Origin: Pseudomonas sp. H3(2019)
GTDB lineage: Bacteria; Pseudomonadota; Gammaproteobacteria; Pseudomonadales; Pseudomonadaceae
Reading direction: 5' to 3'
NCBI RefSeq assembly: GCF_007713465.1
Contig: NZ_VMSG01000028.1
Span: 1-64,000, forward strand
Length of the DNA: 64,000 bases
Every line of letters starts with the position of its first letter. The stretch's first letter is position 1. Below the pieces are notes generated by a model that was not told the origin of the DNA, searched no databases, and saw only the letters and a list, made by a program, of their open reading frames with translations. A program made the translations under genes and the position numbers. This document shows, in pieces, positions 1 to 8,876 of this stretch.

Positions 1-173
1 CCCACGCCTGCGAAACCCTCGCCTCGGCCAATGTCATGGCCAGCGACCTGGCGTTCGACCTCGACGGCCCCAAGCGCAATACCGCACTGGCGATTCAGCA
101 GATGATTTCCCTGGCCGAGTTAGCGGTGAATCGCGCGCTGGACCACCTCGATCCACCTGATTCACCGCAGTAA
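1..173 (+). CDS. DUF6124-family protein, C-terminal part only
   Basis: The frame starting at base 3 is open into the left edge and ends at TAA 171-173. The visible 56 residues include the stretches HACETLASANVMASDLAF and LAIQQMISLAELAVNRALD, which I recognise as the conserved C-terminal helix pair of the small Pseudomonas DUF6124/DUF3077-like proteins (about 110-130 aa). The function of the family is unknown; members are cytosolic and often induced in stationary phase or on plant surfaces. The start lies outside the window. The call rests on recalled similarity only. Confidence 0.7.
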   Translation, partial: HACETLASANVMASDLAFDLDGPKRNTALAIQQMISLAELAVNRALDHLDPPDSPQ

Positions 174-187
174 TACGTCAACACGCT

Positions 188-218
188 GCTCGTTCCCACG
201 CAGAGTGTGGGAACGAGC
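188..218. repeat. REP-like palindrome (CGTTCCCACGC family)
   Basis: A perfect 12-bp inverted repeat, GCTCGTTCCCAC / GTGGGAACGAGC, surrounds a 7-base loop in the gap between two genes. Related copies lie at 7523-7551 and 34556-34663. It lacks a T-run, so it is better read as a dispersed intergenic palindrome than as a terminator, although a hairpin could protect the 3' ends of both flanking transcripts. Confidence 0.75.
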
Positions 219-228
219 AACCCGAGCA

Positions 229-1137
229 CTAGAACACCGACCAGCCAATGCGCTCACTCAGCAACTCCAGCGCCGCCATGCCGGCCAGCGAGTTACCTGC
301 CGGGTTCAGTTCCGGTGACCAGACACACACGGTAAAGCGCCCCGGCACCACGGCCACGATGCCACCGCCCACGCCACTCTTGCCCGGTAGACCAACGCGA
401 TAGGCGAAATTGCCAGCCTCGTCATACAGACCGCTGGTGGCCATGATCGAGTTGACTTGTTTGGTCTGACGCGCCGTGAGGATCTGTGCGCCGCTGTGCT
501 TGCAGAACCCGTCATTGGCCAGGAAACAGAAGGCACGAGCCAAATCGACACAGCTCATGCGAAGCGCACAATGGCTGAAATAGCTGCGCAGCACTGCTTC
601 CACATCGTTATGAAAGTTGCCGAACGACTGCATCAGGTAGGCCATGGCCGCATTACGCGCACGATGCTGGTATTCCGACTCGGCGACTTTACCGTCGACC
701 ATCACTTGCGGATTGCCGGACAACCGACGCACAAAATCGCGCATCGACAGCGCTGGCGCGGCAAAGCGTGACTGGTTGATGTCACAGATCACCAGCGCCC
801 CGGCATTGATGAACGGATTGCGCGGTCGACCGCGTTCGAACTCCAGCTGCACCAGCGAGTTGAACGGCTGACCGGAAGGCTCGTGACCGAGTCGCTCCCA
901 GATCGCTTCACCGGAATGTTCAATGGCCTGCACCAGGCTGAACACTTTGGAAATGCTCTGCACTGAAAACGGTGTGTGGGCATCGCCAGCGCAATACAGC
1001 TCGCCGTCATTGCCATACACCGCAATGCCCAACTGATCGGCCGGCACACTGCCCAGCGCAGGAATGTAATTAGCCACCTTGCCCTGTCCGATCAGGGGGC
1101 GAACCGTGTCAAGAATCTCGTTCAACAACGCTTGCAT
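229..1137 (-). CDS. glsA: Glutaminase (serine-dependent, GlsA type)
   Basis: Hydrolyses L-glutamine to glutamate and ammonia in the cytoplasm. The protein has the beta-lactamase-like fold signature of this family: the S-x-x-K motif in SVQSISKVF (about residues 59-67), the N-P-F-I-N-A-G-A block, and GLPGKSGVGGGI near the C terminus. The ATG at 1137 gives 302 aa, the usual family length, and is preceded by GGAAG at good spacing. A 19-residue upstream extension is open but has no support. It is a single gene, with a palindromic repeat downstream and a divergent SIR2 gene upstream. Nothing in the sequence shows how it is regulated. Confidence 0.93.
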   Translation of the reverse strand: MQALLNEILDTVRPLIGQGKVANYIPALGSVPADQLGIAVYGNDGELYCAGDAHTPFSVQSISKVFSLVQAIEHSGEAIWERLGHEPSGQPFNSLVQLEFERGRPRNPFINAGALVICDINQSRFAAPALSMRDFVRRLSGNPQVMVDGKVAESEYQHRARNAAMAYLMQSFGNFHNDVEAVLRSYFSHCALRMSCVDLARAFCFLANDGFCKHSGAQILTARQTKQVNSIMATSGLYDEAGNFAYRVGLPGKSGVGGGIVAVVPGRFTVCVWSPELNPAGNSLAGMAALELLSERIGWSVF

Positions 1138-1306
1138 GCCGGCTTCCGAATTCACGCCCCGTACCACCGCGGGGACACAGACGCTAGACGTCACAGACGC
1201 ACGTCAGAGCACAGTTTTTCGCTCAACTGCCACCCCCCCCTCGCAGTAGACCGAATAACAACTATCCTGCATCGTGTTGTGAAACCCGGCAACCGGAGCG
1301 CTGACC

Positions 1307-2170
1307 ATGTTCGACAGCCCCATCCGCAAACAGCTTGACCACCTTCAGAACCTGATGGTCGAGCAGCCATTGCTGGTGCTCACGGGCGCCGGTATCAGTA
1401 CGGCGTCGGGCATTCCCGATTACCGCGATACCGATGGGGTGCGGCGCGGCCGGCAGCCGATGATGTATCAGGAGTTCCTCAAAGCGCCCGAGTCGCGCCA
1501 GCGTTACTGGGCACGGGCGATGCTCGGTTGGCCACGGGTTCGGCAAGCACGGCCGAATACCGCCCACGAAGCCTTGGCCACGTTGCAAGCGCAGCGGCAG
1601 ATTGCCGGGCTGATCACCAAGAATGTCGACACCTTGCACGATCAGGCTGGCAGCCCGGACGTGATCGAATTACATGGCAGCTTGCACCGGGTGTTGTGCC
1701 TGGATTGCGGCCAACGCAGTGACCGGGACTCGATCCAGCGCCTCATGGAAGCACAGAACCCCTATCTGGCGGGTGTCGATGCAGTTCAGGCACCCGATGG
1801 TGACGCCCTGCTCGACCCGGCCTTCGAGTCGCACTTTCAAGTCCCCCGTTGCCCAAACTGCGAAGGTGAGCGAATGAAACCGGACGTGGTGTTTTTCGGT
1901 GAAAATGTCGCGCAGACCACCGCCGCCAAGGCCATGGCCGCTGCCGAACAGGCAGCGGGTATGCTGGTGGTGGGCTCGTCGTTGATGGCGTTTTCGGCGT
2001 TTCGCCTGTGTCGGGTGATCGCCGACCGCGGCAAACCGTTGATCGCCATCAATCTGGGCAAGACCCGCGCCGATGAGTTGCTGGACATGAAAATAGAAGC
2101 GTCCTGCGAACAGCTGTTGCCAGTGCTCGCAGAACGCCTGAGCCAATTCAGGCCATTTCTGCCTGTTTGA
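1307..2170 (+). CDS. SIR2-family NAD-dependent protein deacylase
   Basis: A 287-aa cytosolic sirtuin that removes acyl groups from lysine using NAD+. The NAD-binding motif GAGISTASGIPDYRD is at residues 27-41, TKNVDTLH at about 104-111, and the catalytic His is H123 in ELHGS. The structural zinc site has two C-x2-C pairs, C131/C134 and C182/C185. The ATG at 1307 has GGAG upstream. The gene converges on hcnC, and the two coding ends overlap by 23 bp, so no terminator fits between them. Length and spacing fit the class of sirtuins common in pseudomonads. The substrate cannot be told from sequence. Confidence 0.9.
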   Translation: MFDSPIRKQLDHLQNLMVEQPLLVLTGAGISTASGIPDYRDTDGVRRGRQPMMYQEFLKAPESRQRYWARAMLGWPRVRQARPNTAHEALATLQAQRQIAGLITKNVDTLHDQAGSPDVIELHGSLHRVLCLDCGQRSDRDSIQRLMEAQNPYLAGVDAVQAPDGDALLDPAFESHFQVPRCPNCEGERMKPDVVFFGENVAQTTAAKAMAAAEQAAGMLVVGSSLMAFSAFRLCRVIADRGKPLIAINLGKTRADELLDMKIEASCEQLLPVLAERLSQFRPFLPV

Positions 2171-3407
2171 CCACGGCCGGTTTCTGCACTTCAAACCGAT
2201 CCGCCAGGAACGGTGTGATGTCCAGCGGCAACGCTTCGTTGTTCACCAGTTTGTCGAGCAACACACCGGTGATCGCCGAAGTCAGGATGCCGGTGCGGAA
2301 ATGCCCGCAGGCATTGAGATAACCCTGCACCCCTTTCATCGGCCCGAGAATCGGCAGTTCATCCGGCGAGCCCGGCCGCAACCCCGCCCAGCAGCGCTTG
2401 AGATTGATGTGTTCAAGCTCTGGAATGCAGCGGATTGCACCTTGCACCAACCCATGGATTTCCGGGTAGGTGGTGGTCACGTCGAAGCCTTTGTCTTCGG
2501 TGGTGCTGCCGATCAGAATCTCGCCGCTGTCCTTCTGCGCCAGGTAGCAATCACTGGTGGTCAGGCAACCGCGCAAGATCTTCGGCATGCGCTCGGTCAG
2601 CAAAATCTGGCCCTTGACCGGATTCACCGGAATGCTGATGCCCGTGGCTTTCAGGCTGAGCTCTGCGGCCCAGGCACCGGCGGCGTTGATCAAGGTGTCG
2701 CAACGGAACTTGCCGGCCTCGGCAGTCTGCACCCCGACCACCCGCGACCCTTGGCGCAACACCTCTGTGACATTGGTGTTGAAGTACAGGTCGACACCAT
2801 TCTGCCGGGCACCTTCGGTATAAGCGTCCGCCAGACGAAACGGGCTGACCTGATGGTCGCAGAGAAACTCCAGCGCCCCACGCGCCTCATGGCTGACGCT
2901 CGGCTCGGTCTCACGCAACGCGGCCTGGTCAAGCCAGCGTACCTGATCGGCGAGGTGTGGGATGCAGGCAACGATGTGCTCGGCGTACAAGCGGTCCTCA
3001 TCGTCATAGATCACGAACTTCAGCCCGGTTTTTTCGAACTTGAAGTCCATACCGTGGTTCTCCTGCAATTCGCGGTGCAGGTCCGGGTACATCGCATTCG
3101 ATTGCAGGGCAAAGTCAAAGAACGAGTCCGGCAGGATGTGCGGCGTACTGGAGTCGACCGCCACCGCCGTGCCCTGGGTTTCGCGCTTGCGGTTGGCCGA
3201 CATCATGCGAAAGAAGATCACCCCGCAGCCCAGCCCCACCGACTCGCCAATCGCCCACAGGCCGCCGGCCGACGCGCGGGTCGCGTTGCCGGGGCGCTTG
3301 GCGTCGATCAGCGCGACTTTCAGATTTTTGCGTTTCGACAGTTGATAGGCACAAGAAGCCCCGATCACGCCGCCACCGGCAATCACCACATCGTAGAACT
3401 TAGTCAT
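2148..3407 (-). CDS. hcnC: Hydrogen cyanide synthase subunit HcnC
   Basis: FAD-dependent amine-oxidase-type subunit of the membrane-associated HCN synthase, which oxidises glycine to HCN and CO2. At 419 aa it has the N-terminal dinucleotide fold (AGGGVIGASCAYQLS, residues 10-24) and a DAO-type C-terminal domain ending with the motif RPGSPDELPILG. Long stretches such as SVGLGCGVIFFRMMSANRK match my memory of HcnC rather than opine oxidases. The start ATG overlaps the end of hcnB by 8 bp, so translation is coupled. The 3' end overlaps the convergent sirtuin gene. It is the last gene of hcnABC. Confidence 0.93.
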   Translation of the reverse strand: MTKFYDVVIAGGGVIGASCAYQLSKRKNLKVALIDAKRPGNATRASAGGLWAIGESVGLGCGVIFFRMMSANRKRETQGTAVAVDSSTPHILPDSFFDFALQSNAMYPDLHRELQENHGMDFKFEKTGLKFVIYDDEDRLYAEHIVACIPHLADQVRWLDQAALRETEPSVSHEARGALEFLCDHQVSPFRLADAYTEGARQNGVDLYFNTNVTEVLRQGSRVVGVQTAEAGKFRCDTLINAAGAWAAELSLKATGISIPVNPVKGQILLTERMPKILRGCLTTSDCYLAQKDSGEILIGSTTEDKGFDVTTTYPEIHGLVQGAIRCIPELEHINLKRCWAGLRPGSPDELPILGPMKGVQGYLNACGHFRTGILTSAITGVLLDKLVNNEALPLDITPFLADRFEVQKPAVVKQAEMA

Positions 3408-4809
3408 GATTCAACGCATCCGTGCCGAGGTTCTGGAAAGCCGAAAAAGGAATCGGCTCGATGGGGAAACGCGGCCGCAACCAACCTACATCCTGGTGCC
3501 CGGTGGCTTCCCGCAAGCGGTCGCTGCAATAACCGACACACATCCGCCCCTGACAATCGCCCATGCTCACCCGCGTGCGCATTTTCAGGCTGGCCATGTC
3601 TTGAACGCCTTGGGACAGCGCCCGATCGATGTCCGCCCGGGTGGCGTTTTCACAACGGCAGATCACCGTATCGGCAGCCGGCAACGCCGTCTGCCCGGCA
3701 CCGCGCTCGGTATAGCGATCCACCGCCGCGCGAAAGCGCACGATGGACTTGAGTTTCGCCAGATAGCGCTCGCGCAAGTGCAGCGCCTTTTCGGTGCTCA
3801 GCACATCGCGCTGCACAAGGATCGACAGCGCAGCGATTCGACCGCTGAGCATCGCCGCCTCACCACCGCGAATCCCGCCCATGTCACCGGCCAGGTGAAC
3901 GTGCGGTTCGCTGCTTTGCTGCCAGATATTGGCTGTGGCGCGCAGATAACCGTCATCGCTGAAACCATGTTCCAGGCCCATTTGCTGACTGAGCTGGGTA
4001 CGCGGAATAAAGCCATAGCCCACCGCCAGGGTGAGCGCCGGCACCTGTTCGGCGCGACTCAGGTCTGGCTGCCAGTTGCTGGAATATGGTGCGACTGTCA
4101 CGCTGCGTAACTCGCCCTCGCCTTGCGCCTCGACCACGCCCCAACCGTAACGCATCGGAATTCGGTGCAGTTTCAGATAGGCGAGCATGCTCAGCCCGTC
4201 GAGGAACAGCTGCGGTTTGTTCAGCAGTGCCAGGCTTTCCTTGGCAATCTTGCCGAACGCGCAGGCCTCGAACACACCGGCGACCTTCACCCCGCTGGCG
4301 TGTAATTGACAGGCAACCAGCGGCAACAACGGACCGGTGCCGGCGATCACCGCCGGGCTTTGCGGCTTGACCACGCCGCTCTTGATTTGCAGTTGCAGAC
4401 CGCCCAGCAGTATCACCCCCGGCAACGTCCAGCCGGGGAACGGCACGCTGCGCTCATGGCATCCGGCGGCGAGCAACAATTGCGGGTAGGTGATTTCCTG
4501 CACGCGCTCATCAGCGTCCAGCATGACCAATGCCCGAGTACCTTGCGCACCGATGACCCGAGTGTTCAAACACACATCGATCAGCGCACAACGGTCCTGA
4601 AAGTCGCCATGCAACTTGGCCAGAGCCTCGGCGTAACGCGGCCCCAGATAATCCAGCTGTACGCCGTCGCGCAACGGCCCGCGATAAACGACGCCGCCCA
4701 ATCGGGAAGCTTCTTCGAGCAAGGTGCAGTGCACGCCGTGTCTGGCCAGTTCAATGGCCGCCGACATACCCGCCGGGCCACCGCCGACGATGACTGGATG
4801 CAGGCTCAT
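3400..4809 (-). CDS. hcnB: Hydrogen cyanide synthase subunit HcnB
   Basis: Second subunit of HCN synthase, 469 aa. It has an N-terminal FAD site (VGGGPAGMSAAIELA, about residues 7-21), a second nucleotide-binding region (VIAGTGPLLPLVACQL) and a C-terminal BFD-like [2Fe-2S] segment with cysteines in VICRCEN and GDCQGRMCVGYC. The ATG at 4809 overlaps the hcnA stop (ATGA), which fixes the start. A longer open frame upstream runs antisense-free through hcnA but has no support. With HcnA and HcnC it forms a glycine-oxidising, flavin/iron-sulphur electron-transfer complex at the cytoplasmic membrane. Confidence 0.93.
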   Translation of the reverse strand: MSLHPVIVGGGPAGMSAAIELARHGVHCTLLEEASRLGGVVYRGPLRDGVQLDYLGPRYAEALAKLHGDFQDRCALIDVCLNTRVIGAQGTRALVMLDADERVQEITYPQLLLAAGCHERSVPFPGWTLPGVILLGGLQLQIKSGVVKPQSPAVIAGTGPLLPLVACQLHASGVKVAGVFEACAFGKIAKESLALLNKPQLFLDGLSMLAYLKLHRIPMRYGWGVVEAQGEGELRSVTVAPYSSNWQPDLSRAEQVPALTLAVGYGFIPRTQLSQQMGLEHGFSDDGYLRATANIWQQSSEPHVHLAGDMGGIRGGEAAMLSGRIAALSILVQRDVLSTEKALHLRERYLAKLKSIVRFRAAVDRYTERGAGQTALPAADTVICRCENATRADIDRALSQGVQDMASLKMRTRVSMGDCQGRMCVGYCSDRLREATGHQDVGWLRPRFPIEPIPFSAFQNLGTDALNHD

Positions 4810-5120
4810 AATGCCTCCTGCTCGGCAATGCGGTTGACCGCCGTTTCGACCCGCATGCCCGGCTGCACCAGCGTCTGGCAGGCGCGGCGTTTGTGCCGAC
4901 CGTTGATTTTCACCAGGCAGCATTGGCATACGCCCATGCCGCAATAGGCCCCGCCGATCTGATCGTGATCGTTACGTGCGACCTGACGCATGCCAAGGGC
5001 TTGAATGACCGTCAACACGGTTTCGCCGATCGCGGCGCTGACCGGCTGGCCATTGAGTTCGATGGTCATATCTGCCCGCACAAGCGGCTGGATATCAAAG
5101 GTACGGTCTAGGCGTTGCAT
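4806..5120 (-). CDS. hcnA: Hydrogen cyanide synthase subunit HcnA
   Basis: Small [2Fe-2S] ferredoxin-like subunit of HCN synthase, 104 aa from the ATG at 5120, the size I recall for HcnA. The cluster cysteines are visible in YCGMGVCQCC and RRACQT. An in-frame ATG at 5132 lies inside the Shine-Dalgarno element (CACGGATG), so it cannot be the start used with that site; the ATG at 5120, 11 nt after GGA, is preferred. It is the first gene of hcnABC and overlaps hcnB by 4 bp. The leader carries a hallmark Rsm site, indicating post-transcriptional control by the Gac/Rsm cascade. Confidence 0.93.
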   Translation of the reverse strand: MQRLDRTFDIQPLVRADMTIELNGQPVSAAIGETVLTVIQALGMRQVARNDHDQIGGAYCGMGVCQCCLVKINGRHKRRACQTLVQPGMRVETAVNRIAEQEAL

Positions 5121-5127
5121 GGCATGT

Positions 5128-5139
5128 TTCATCCGTGAA
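5128..5139 (-). promoter_or_regulatory. RsmA/RsmE (CsrA-type) binding site over the hcnA ribosome-binding site
   Basis: On the minus strand the 12-mer TTCACGGATGAA lies just upstream of the hcnA start. It matches the hcnA Shine-Dalgarno element used in published RsmE-RNA structural work on Pseudomonas. UUCA and UGAA can pair to present the GGA in the loop. Binding of RsmA/RsmE would block ribosome entry, and titration by GacA-dependent small RNAs would release it. The match is seen directly; the mechanism is known from P. protegens/fluorescens and is inferred here. Confidence 0.85.
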
Positions 5140-5440
5140 AAGTCATTGAAGGGTGTCAGTCAGCATCACGTTGCAGTCGTGCAATGACGCAACATCGCTG
5201 CGCCGAGGCAATGTAGCTGACGGCGCTACAAGGCCCTTGATCTTTTACGTTACGTGATATGCCAGAGCGGAATATTGATCCAGGCCAGTGAACCGTACCG
5301 CGCCTCCTTCTGTCACAGGCGATGAAAATTCGTGTCTGTCTGAAGTCGATCTACCCTGCATGAAAGTTTTTTTAGAACCTTCGCCGACATTTCTTGGCAC
5401 ACTGCCACTTGTGCATTTCACTTATTCTCAGGCAAGCCCC

Positions 5441-6124
5441 ATGACCCGAATCCTGACCATTGAAGACGACGCCGTCACCGCACGGGAGATCGTTGCCGAG
5501 CTGAGCAGCCATGGCTTGCAGGTGGACTGGGTTGCCAATGGTCGAGAAGGCCTGGCGCGGGCGGTCAGCGGTGATTACGACCTGATCACCCTTGACCGCA
5601 TGCTGCCGGAGCTCGATGGCCTGGCGATTGTCACTACCTTGCGAACCATGGGCGTGTCGACGCCGATTCTGATGATCAGCGCCCTGTCTGACGTCGATGA
5701 GCGTGTTCGCGGCTTGCGCGCCGGCGGCGACGATTACCTGACCAAACCCTTTGCCACCGATGAAATGGCCGCCCGCGTCGAAGTCCTGCTGCGACGCCAA
5801 AACACCGTCAAGGACCACACCACGACGCTGCGCGTGGCCGACCTCGAGCTCAACCTGATCAGCCGCGAAGCCAGTCGCGGCGGACAGTTGCTGAGCCTGC
5901 TGCCGACCGAATACAAATTGCTGGAGTTTCTGTTGCGCAATACCGGGCAGATCCTCTCGCGAATGATGATTTTCGAAGAGGTCTGGGGCTATCACTTCGA
6001 CCCTGGCACCAACCTGATCGATGTGCACATCGGACGTCTGCGCAAAAAAATCGACCCACCGGGCCAACTGCCGCTGATACGGACTGTGCGAGGCTCGGGT
6101 TATGTCATTGCTGAACCCGTCTAA
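5441..6124 (+). CDS. OmpR/PhoB-family response regulator
   Basis: A 227-aa DNA-binding response regulator. The receiver domain (about residues 1-120) has acidic residues D9/D10, the phosphoacceptor D52 in ITLDRMLPELDG and the conserved Lys in YLTKPF. The C-terminal winged helix (about 130-225) ends in IRTVRGSGYVI. The ATG at 5441 begins the canonical MTRILTIEDD; the frame is open further upstream but unsupported. The gene overlaps the kinase gene downstream by 23 bp, so the two are translationally coupled. The signal and target genes are unknown. It resembles the QseB/TctD-like branch, but I cannot name it. Confidence 0.9.
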   Translation: MTRILTIEDDAVTAREIVAELSSHGLQVDWVANGREGLARAVSGDYDLITLDRMLPELDGLAIVTTLRTMGVSTPILMISALSDVDERVRGLRAGGDDYLTKPFATDEMAARVEVLLRRQNTVKDHTTTLRVADLELNLISREASRGGQLLSLLPTEYKLLEFLLRNTGQILSRMMIFEEVWGYHFDPGTNLIDVHIGRLRKKIDPPGQLPLIRTVRGSGYVIAEPV

Positions 6125-7496
6125 AGGCTGGCGCTCCTCCAGCAGCCGTTTGCTGGCGCTCTACAGTGCGCTGTTCGTGGTCTGGAGCTGTCTGCTCATG
6201 GGGGTGATGTATTACGAGGTTTCCAGCTATCTGGAGAACCTTGCCAAACATTCGCTGATGCAACGCCAGCACCTGTTTTCACGCTTCCACGGCGACCAGC
6301 TGGATGAGGCACTGATCGCCAGCATCACCTTCGACCAGCGCGGTATCGACGCCTACGGGCTGTTCGACGAACAGCATCGGCCTCTGCACGGGCTGATCCG
6401 CAAGATCCCCTCCGGCCTGCCGCTGGACGGCAAGATCCATTCACTGGGCGACTGCGCCGACCCGGATGACGCCAGCCTGCCGTCCGACAGTTGCGACGCG
6501 GTGGCGACCCACACGCAGGATGGCCGCTGGCTGGTCCTGGTGCGTGACAACGGTTCGTTGTTCGCGGTCACGCGGATCATCCTGCATGCCCTGTTCTGGG
6601 GAGTCTCGCTGACCATCATCCCCGGCATCGCCGGTTGGCACTTGTTGCGCCGTCGGCCGTTACAACGGATTCGCGCCTTGCAGGCGAGCGCCGAAGCCAT
6701 CGTCGCCGGCAACCTGAACCACCGTTTGCCGCTGTCCAGCCGCCGCGATGAGCTGGACATGCTCGCGGCCATCGTCAACGCCATGCTCGAACGCATCGAG
6801 CGCCTGGTGAACGAGGTCAAGGGCGTTTGCGACAACATCGCCCACGACCTGCGCACCCCGCTCACCCGGCTGCGCGCGCAGCTTTACCGCATTCAACAGC
6901 AGGCCGTCGAAGGTTCTGCCGAGGCGTTGCAGCTGGATCAGGTGATCGCCGAGACCGACACCCTGATGGCGCGCTTTCGCGGGCTACTGCGGATTTCCGA
7001 GCTGGAGGATCAGCAACGGCGTTCGGGCTTTGTGCTGTTCGATCCGTTGCCGTTGCTGCAGGAGCTGCACGATTTTTACCTGCCGCTGGCCGAAGAAGGT
7101 CAACTGACCTTGAGCCTGCAAGCACCGCTAACCTTGCCAGCGCTGACCGGCGACCGGGCGTTGTTGTTTGAAGCCTTGTCGAACTTGCTGAGCAACTCGA
7201 TCAAGTTCACCCCGGCGGGCGGTCAGGTCATTGTGCGAGCGGGCAACAACGCCGGCAGCACACGCATCGAGGTCCTCGACTCCGGGCCAGGCATCCCGGC
7301 GGACAAACGCACGGCGGTGTTTCAGCGTTTCTATCGCGTCGACGACAACGCCAAAAATGGGGGCTTCGGCCTCGGCTTATCGATTGTCGCGGCTATCGTG
7401 AACCTTCACGGATTCGCTATGGACGTCGGCAGCAGCGAACTCGGCGGCGCCCGCCTGACGCTCGATTGCCGCCAGCGTTTGTTGCCTGCGGATTAA
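6102..7496 (+). CDS. Sensor histidine kinase, partner of the upstream regulator
   Basis: A 464-aa inner-membrane kinase. TM1 is at about residues 17-39, a periplasmic sensor of about 115 residues follows, and TM2 is at about 158-180. Next come HAMP (about 183-235), HisKA with the phosphorylated H248 in NIAHDLRTPLTRL, and HATPase_c with N, G1 (DSGPGIP) and G2 (GGFGLGLSIV) boxes. The periplasmic part has two Cys (C118, C131) that could form a disulphide. The start lies within the regulator gene. The phosphatase/kinase machinery looks intact. The ligand is unknown and no target operon is adjacent. Confidence 0.9.
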   Translation: MSLLNPSKGWRSSSSRLLALYSALFVVWSCLLMGVMYYEVSSYLENLAKHSLMQRQHLFSRFHGDQLDEALIASITFDQRGIDAYGLFDEQHRPLHGLIRKIPSGLPLDGKIHSLGDCADPDDASLPSDSCDAVATHTQDGRWLVLVRDNGSLFAVTRIILHALFWGVSLTIIPGIAGWHLLRRRPLQRIRALQASAEAIVAGNLNHRLPLSSRRDELDMLAAIVNAMLERIERLVNEVKGVCDNIAHDLRTPLTRLRAQLYRIQQQAVEGSAEALQLDQVIAETDTLMARFRGLLRISELEDQQRRSGFVLFDPLPLLQELHDFYLPLAEEGQLTLSLQAPLTLPALTGDRALLFEALSNLLSNSIKFTPAGGQVIVRAGNNAGSTRIEVLDSGPGIPADKRTAVFQRFYRVDDNAKNGGFGLGLSIVAAIVNLHGFAMDVGSSELGGARLTLDCRQRLLPAD

Positions 7497-7522
7497 GGCG
7501 ACTACAGACATACGGTGAATTT

Positions 7523-7551
7523 ATCGCTCCCATGCTCTGCGTGGGAACGAT
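7523..7551. repeat. REP-like palindrome, imperfect copy
   Basis: An imperfect inverted repeat (ATCGCTCCCATGC / GCGTGGGAACGAT) lies between two convergent kinase genes. It belongs to the same family as the copies at 188-218 and 34556-34663. Confidence 0.65.
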
Positions 7552-7565
7552 CAGTCTTCAGGCGC

Positions 7566-8876
7566 TCAAACCAGTGTCGGCAACCACAACCGGAACCTCG
7601 CCCCGCCTAGCGGCGAGGTTTCGGCTGTCAGCGTGCCGGCCTGGGCTTCCAGCGCCCGACGGCTGATTGCCAGCCCCAGGCCAAACCCGCCCGTGGCGCG
7701 GTCGCGGCTGCGGTCCAGGCGATAGAACGGTTCGAAGATACGCTCGCGTTCGTCTTCCGGAATGCCGATGCCATCATCGTCGACGCAGATTTCACAGCCT
7801 TTCGGGCAAACCTGCACGCCGATCTGAATGCGTTTTTCGCAGTAGCGCATGGCGTTGCGCAGCAGGTTCTGGATCGCTCGGGCGGTCAGGCGCGGGTCGA
7901 GGCTGAAGCGTTCGAGCTGGCCGTGCAGTAAGACGTCGATGACGATGTCCGGCGACTCCAGTTCTTCATCGACGCTGCCCAGAATGCTGTCGATAAACTC
8001 ATCCAGCGACACATCCACCTGCTCCGGCACCCGTGCCGGATTCTGCAGACGGCTGTAGGAAAGCAACTCCAGCACCAGCTCATCCAGTTCACGAATGTGT
8101 GCAACCAACCCCTGCAAACGCTCGCGGCTGGCGGCCGGCAAGTCGTCGGACAATGCCAGTGCCAGGCCAAAGTCCAGTCGGGTCAACGGCGTGCGCAATT
8201 CGTGAGACACCGCATTGAGCAAATCACGTTGCTGGTTCAGGAGGTTTTCGATATCACCGGCCATGGTGTCGAAAACGTTGGCCAGGCTGCCAATGTTCGA
8301 ACTCGGCGGGATCTGTGTGCGCTCGCTCAAGTGCCCCTTGCCAAAGCGCTCGGCGGTATTTTTCAGGCGTTCCAGATCGCGCCAGTGTGGCCGCAGCCAG
8401 ATCAACAGACATGCCAGCAGCGCGCCGCCGATCAGTACGTTGATGCTCCAGTACAACAAATTGACGTCCAGTGGATCCGGCGGCACCACCAGTTTCACCG
8501 ACAGTTGCTGATCCAGCGGTGACACCGCCAGCGTGCGCCAGCCCCAGTCGCCGATGCGGATGACGTTTTCACCGCGCTCCAGTCGCTCACGCTCGTAGGG
8601 CGTGAAATCCGCATCGTCATTGCGCACCAGTGCCACGTTCAGCGGGCTGAAGTCCTGGTCCAGCTGCGCCGCCAGATGGGTCCATTGCTCGGTCGGCACC
8701 CCGTGAAACTGTTGGGTGATCAGCTTCTGCAAGCCTCGCGACTGATCAAGGTTGTAGTTCACGAATCGCTCATGAAATGCCTTGATCACCAGATCCGGGA
8801 TGAAATAGATCGCCGCGCTGAAGGTGACGATGGTGATCAGATAGAGGCGAATCAGAATGCGCAGCATGTTCAGCAT
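7566..8876 (-). CDS. Sensor histidine kinase (RstB/ParS-like)
   Basis: A 436-aa kinase with TM1 at about residues 8-27, a periplasmic domain of about 110 residues, TM2 at about 143-162, HAMP, HisKA with H225 in AVSHELRTPLTRLDF, and HATPase_c ending in GGFGLGLAISRRAL. The ATG at 8876 overlaps the regulator stop by 7 bp; the ATG at 8867 (433 aa) has an equally good GGGAA upstream and may be the true start. It is coupled to the regulator gene at 8870-9571. The pair sits divergent to an RND pump operon, as a pump-controlling system such as ParRS would, but that link is inference. Confidence 0.88.
   Translation of the reverse strand: MLNMLRILIRLYLITIVTFSAAIYFIPDLVIKAFHERFVNYNLDQSRGLQKLITQQFHGVPTEQWTHLAAQLDQDFSPLNVALVRNDDADFTPYERERLERGENVIRIGDWGWRTLAVSPLDQQLSVKLVVPPDPLDVNLLYWSINVLIGGALLACLLIWLRPHWRDLERLKNTAERFGKGHLSERTQIPPSSNIGSLANVFDTMAGDIENLLNQQRDLLNAVSHELRTPLTRLDFGLALALSDDLPAASRERLQGLVAHIRELDELVLELLSYSRLQNPARVPEQVDVSLDEFIDSILGSVDEELESPDIVIDVLLHGQLERFSLDPRLTARAIQNLLRNAMRYCEKRIQIGVQVCPKGCEICVDDDGIGIPEDERERIFEPFYRLDRSRDRATGGFGLGLAISRRALEAQAGTLTAETSPLGGARFRLWLPTLV

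Noticed and set aside
2301..3752. 483-codon open frame antisense to hcnC and hcnB
   Set aside because: It overlaps two clear hcn genes fully, lacks a ribosome-binding site and has shadow-frame composition.
5237..5280. Possible ANR (FNR-type) sites upstream of hcnA: TTGAT at 5237 and 5275
   Set aside because: hcn operons are usually ANR-controlled, but here only half-sites TTGAT are seen and the second halves (TACGT, GCCAG) do not match ATCAA. ANR control may exist, but this sequence does not prove it.
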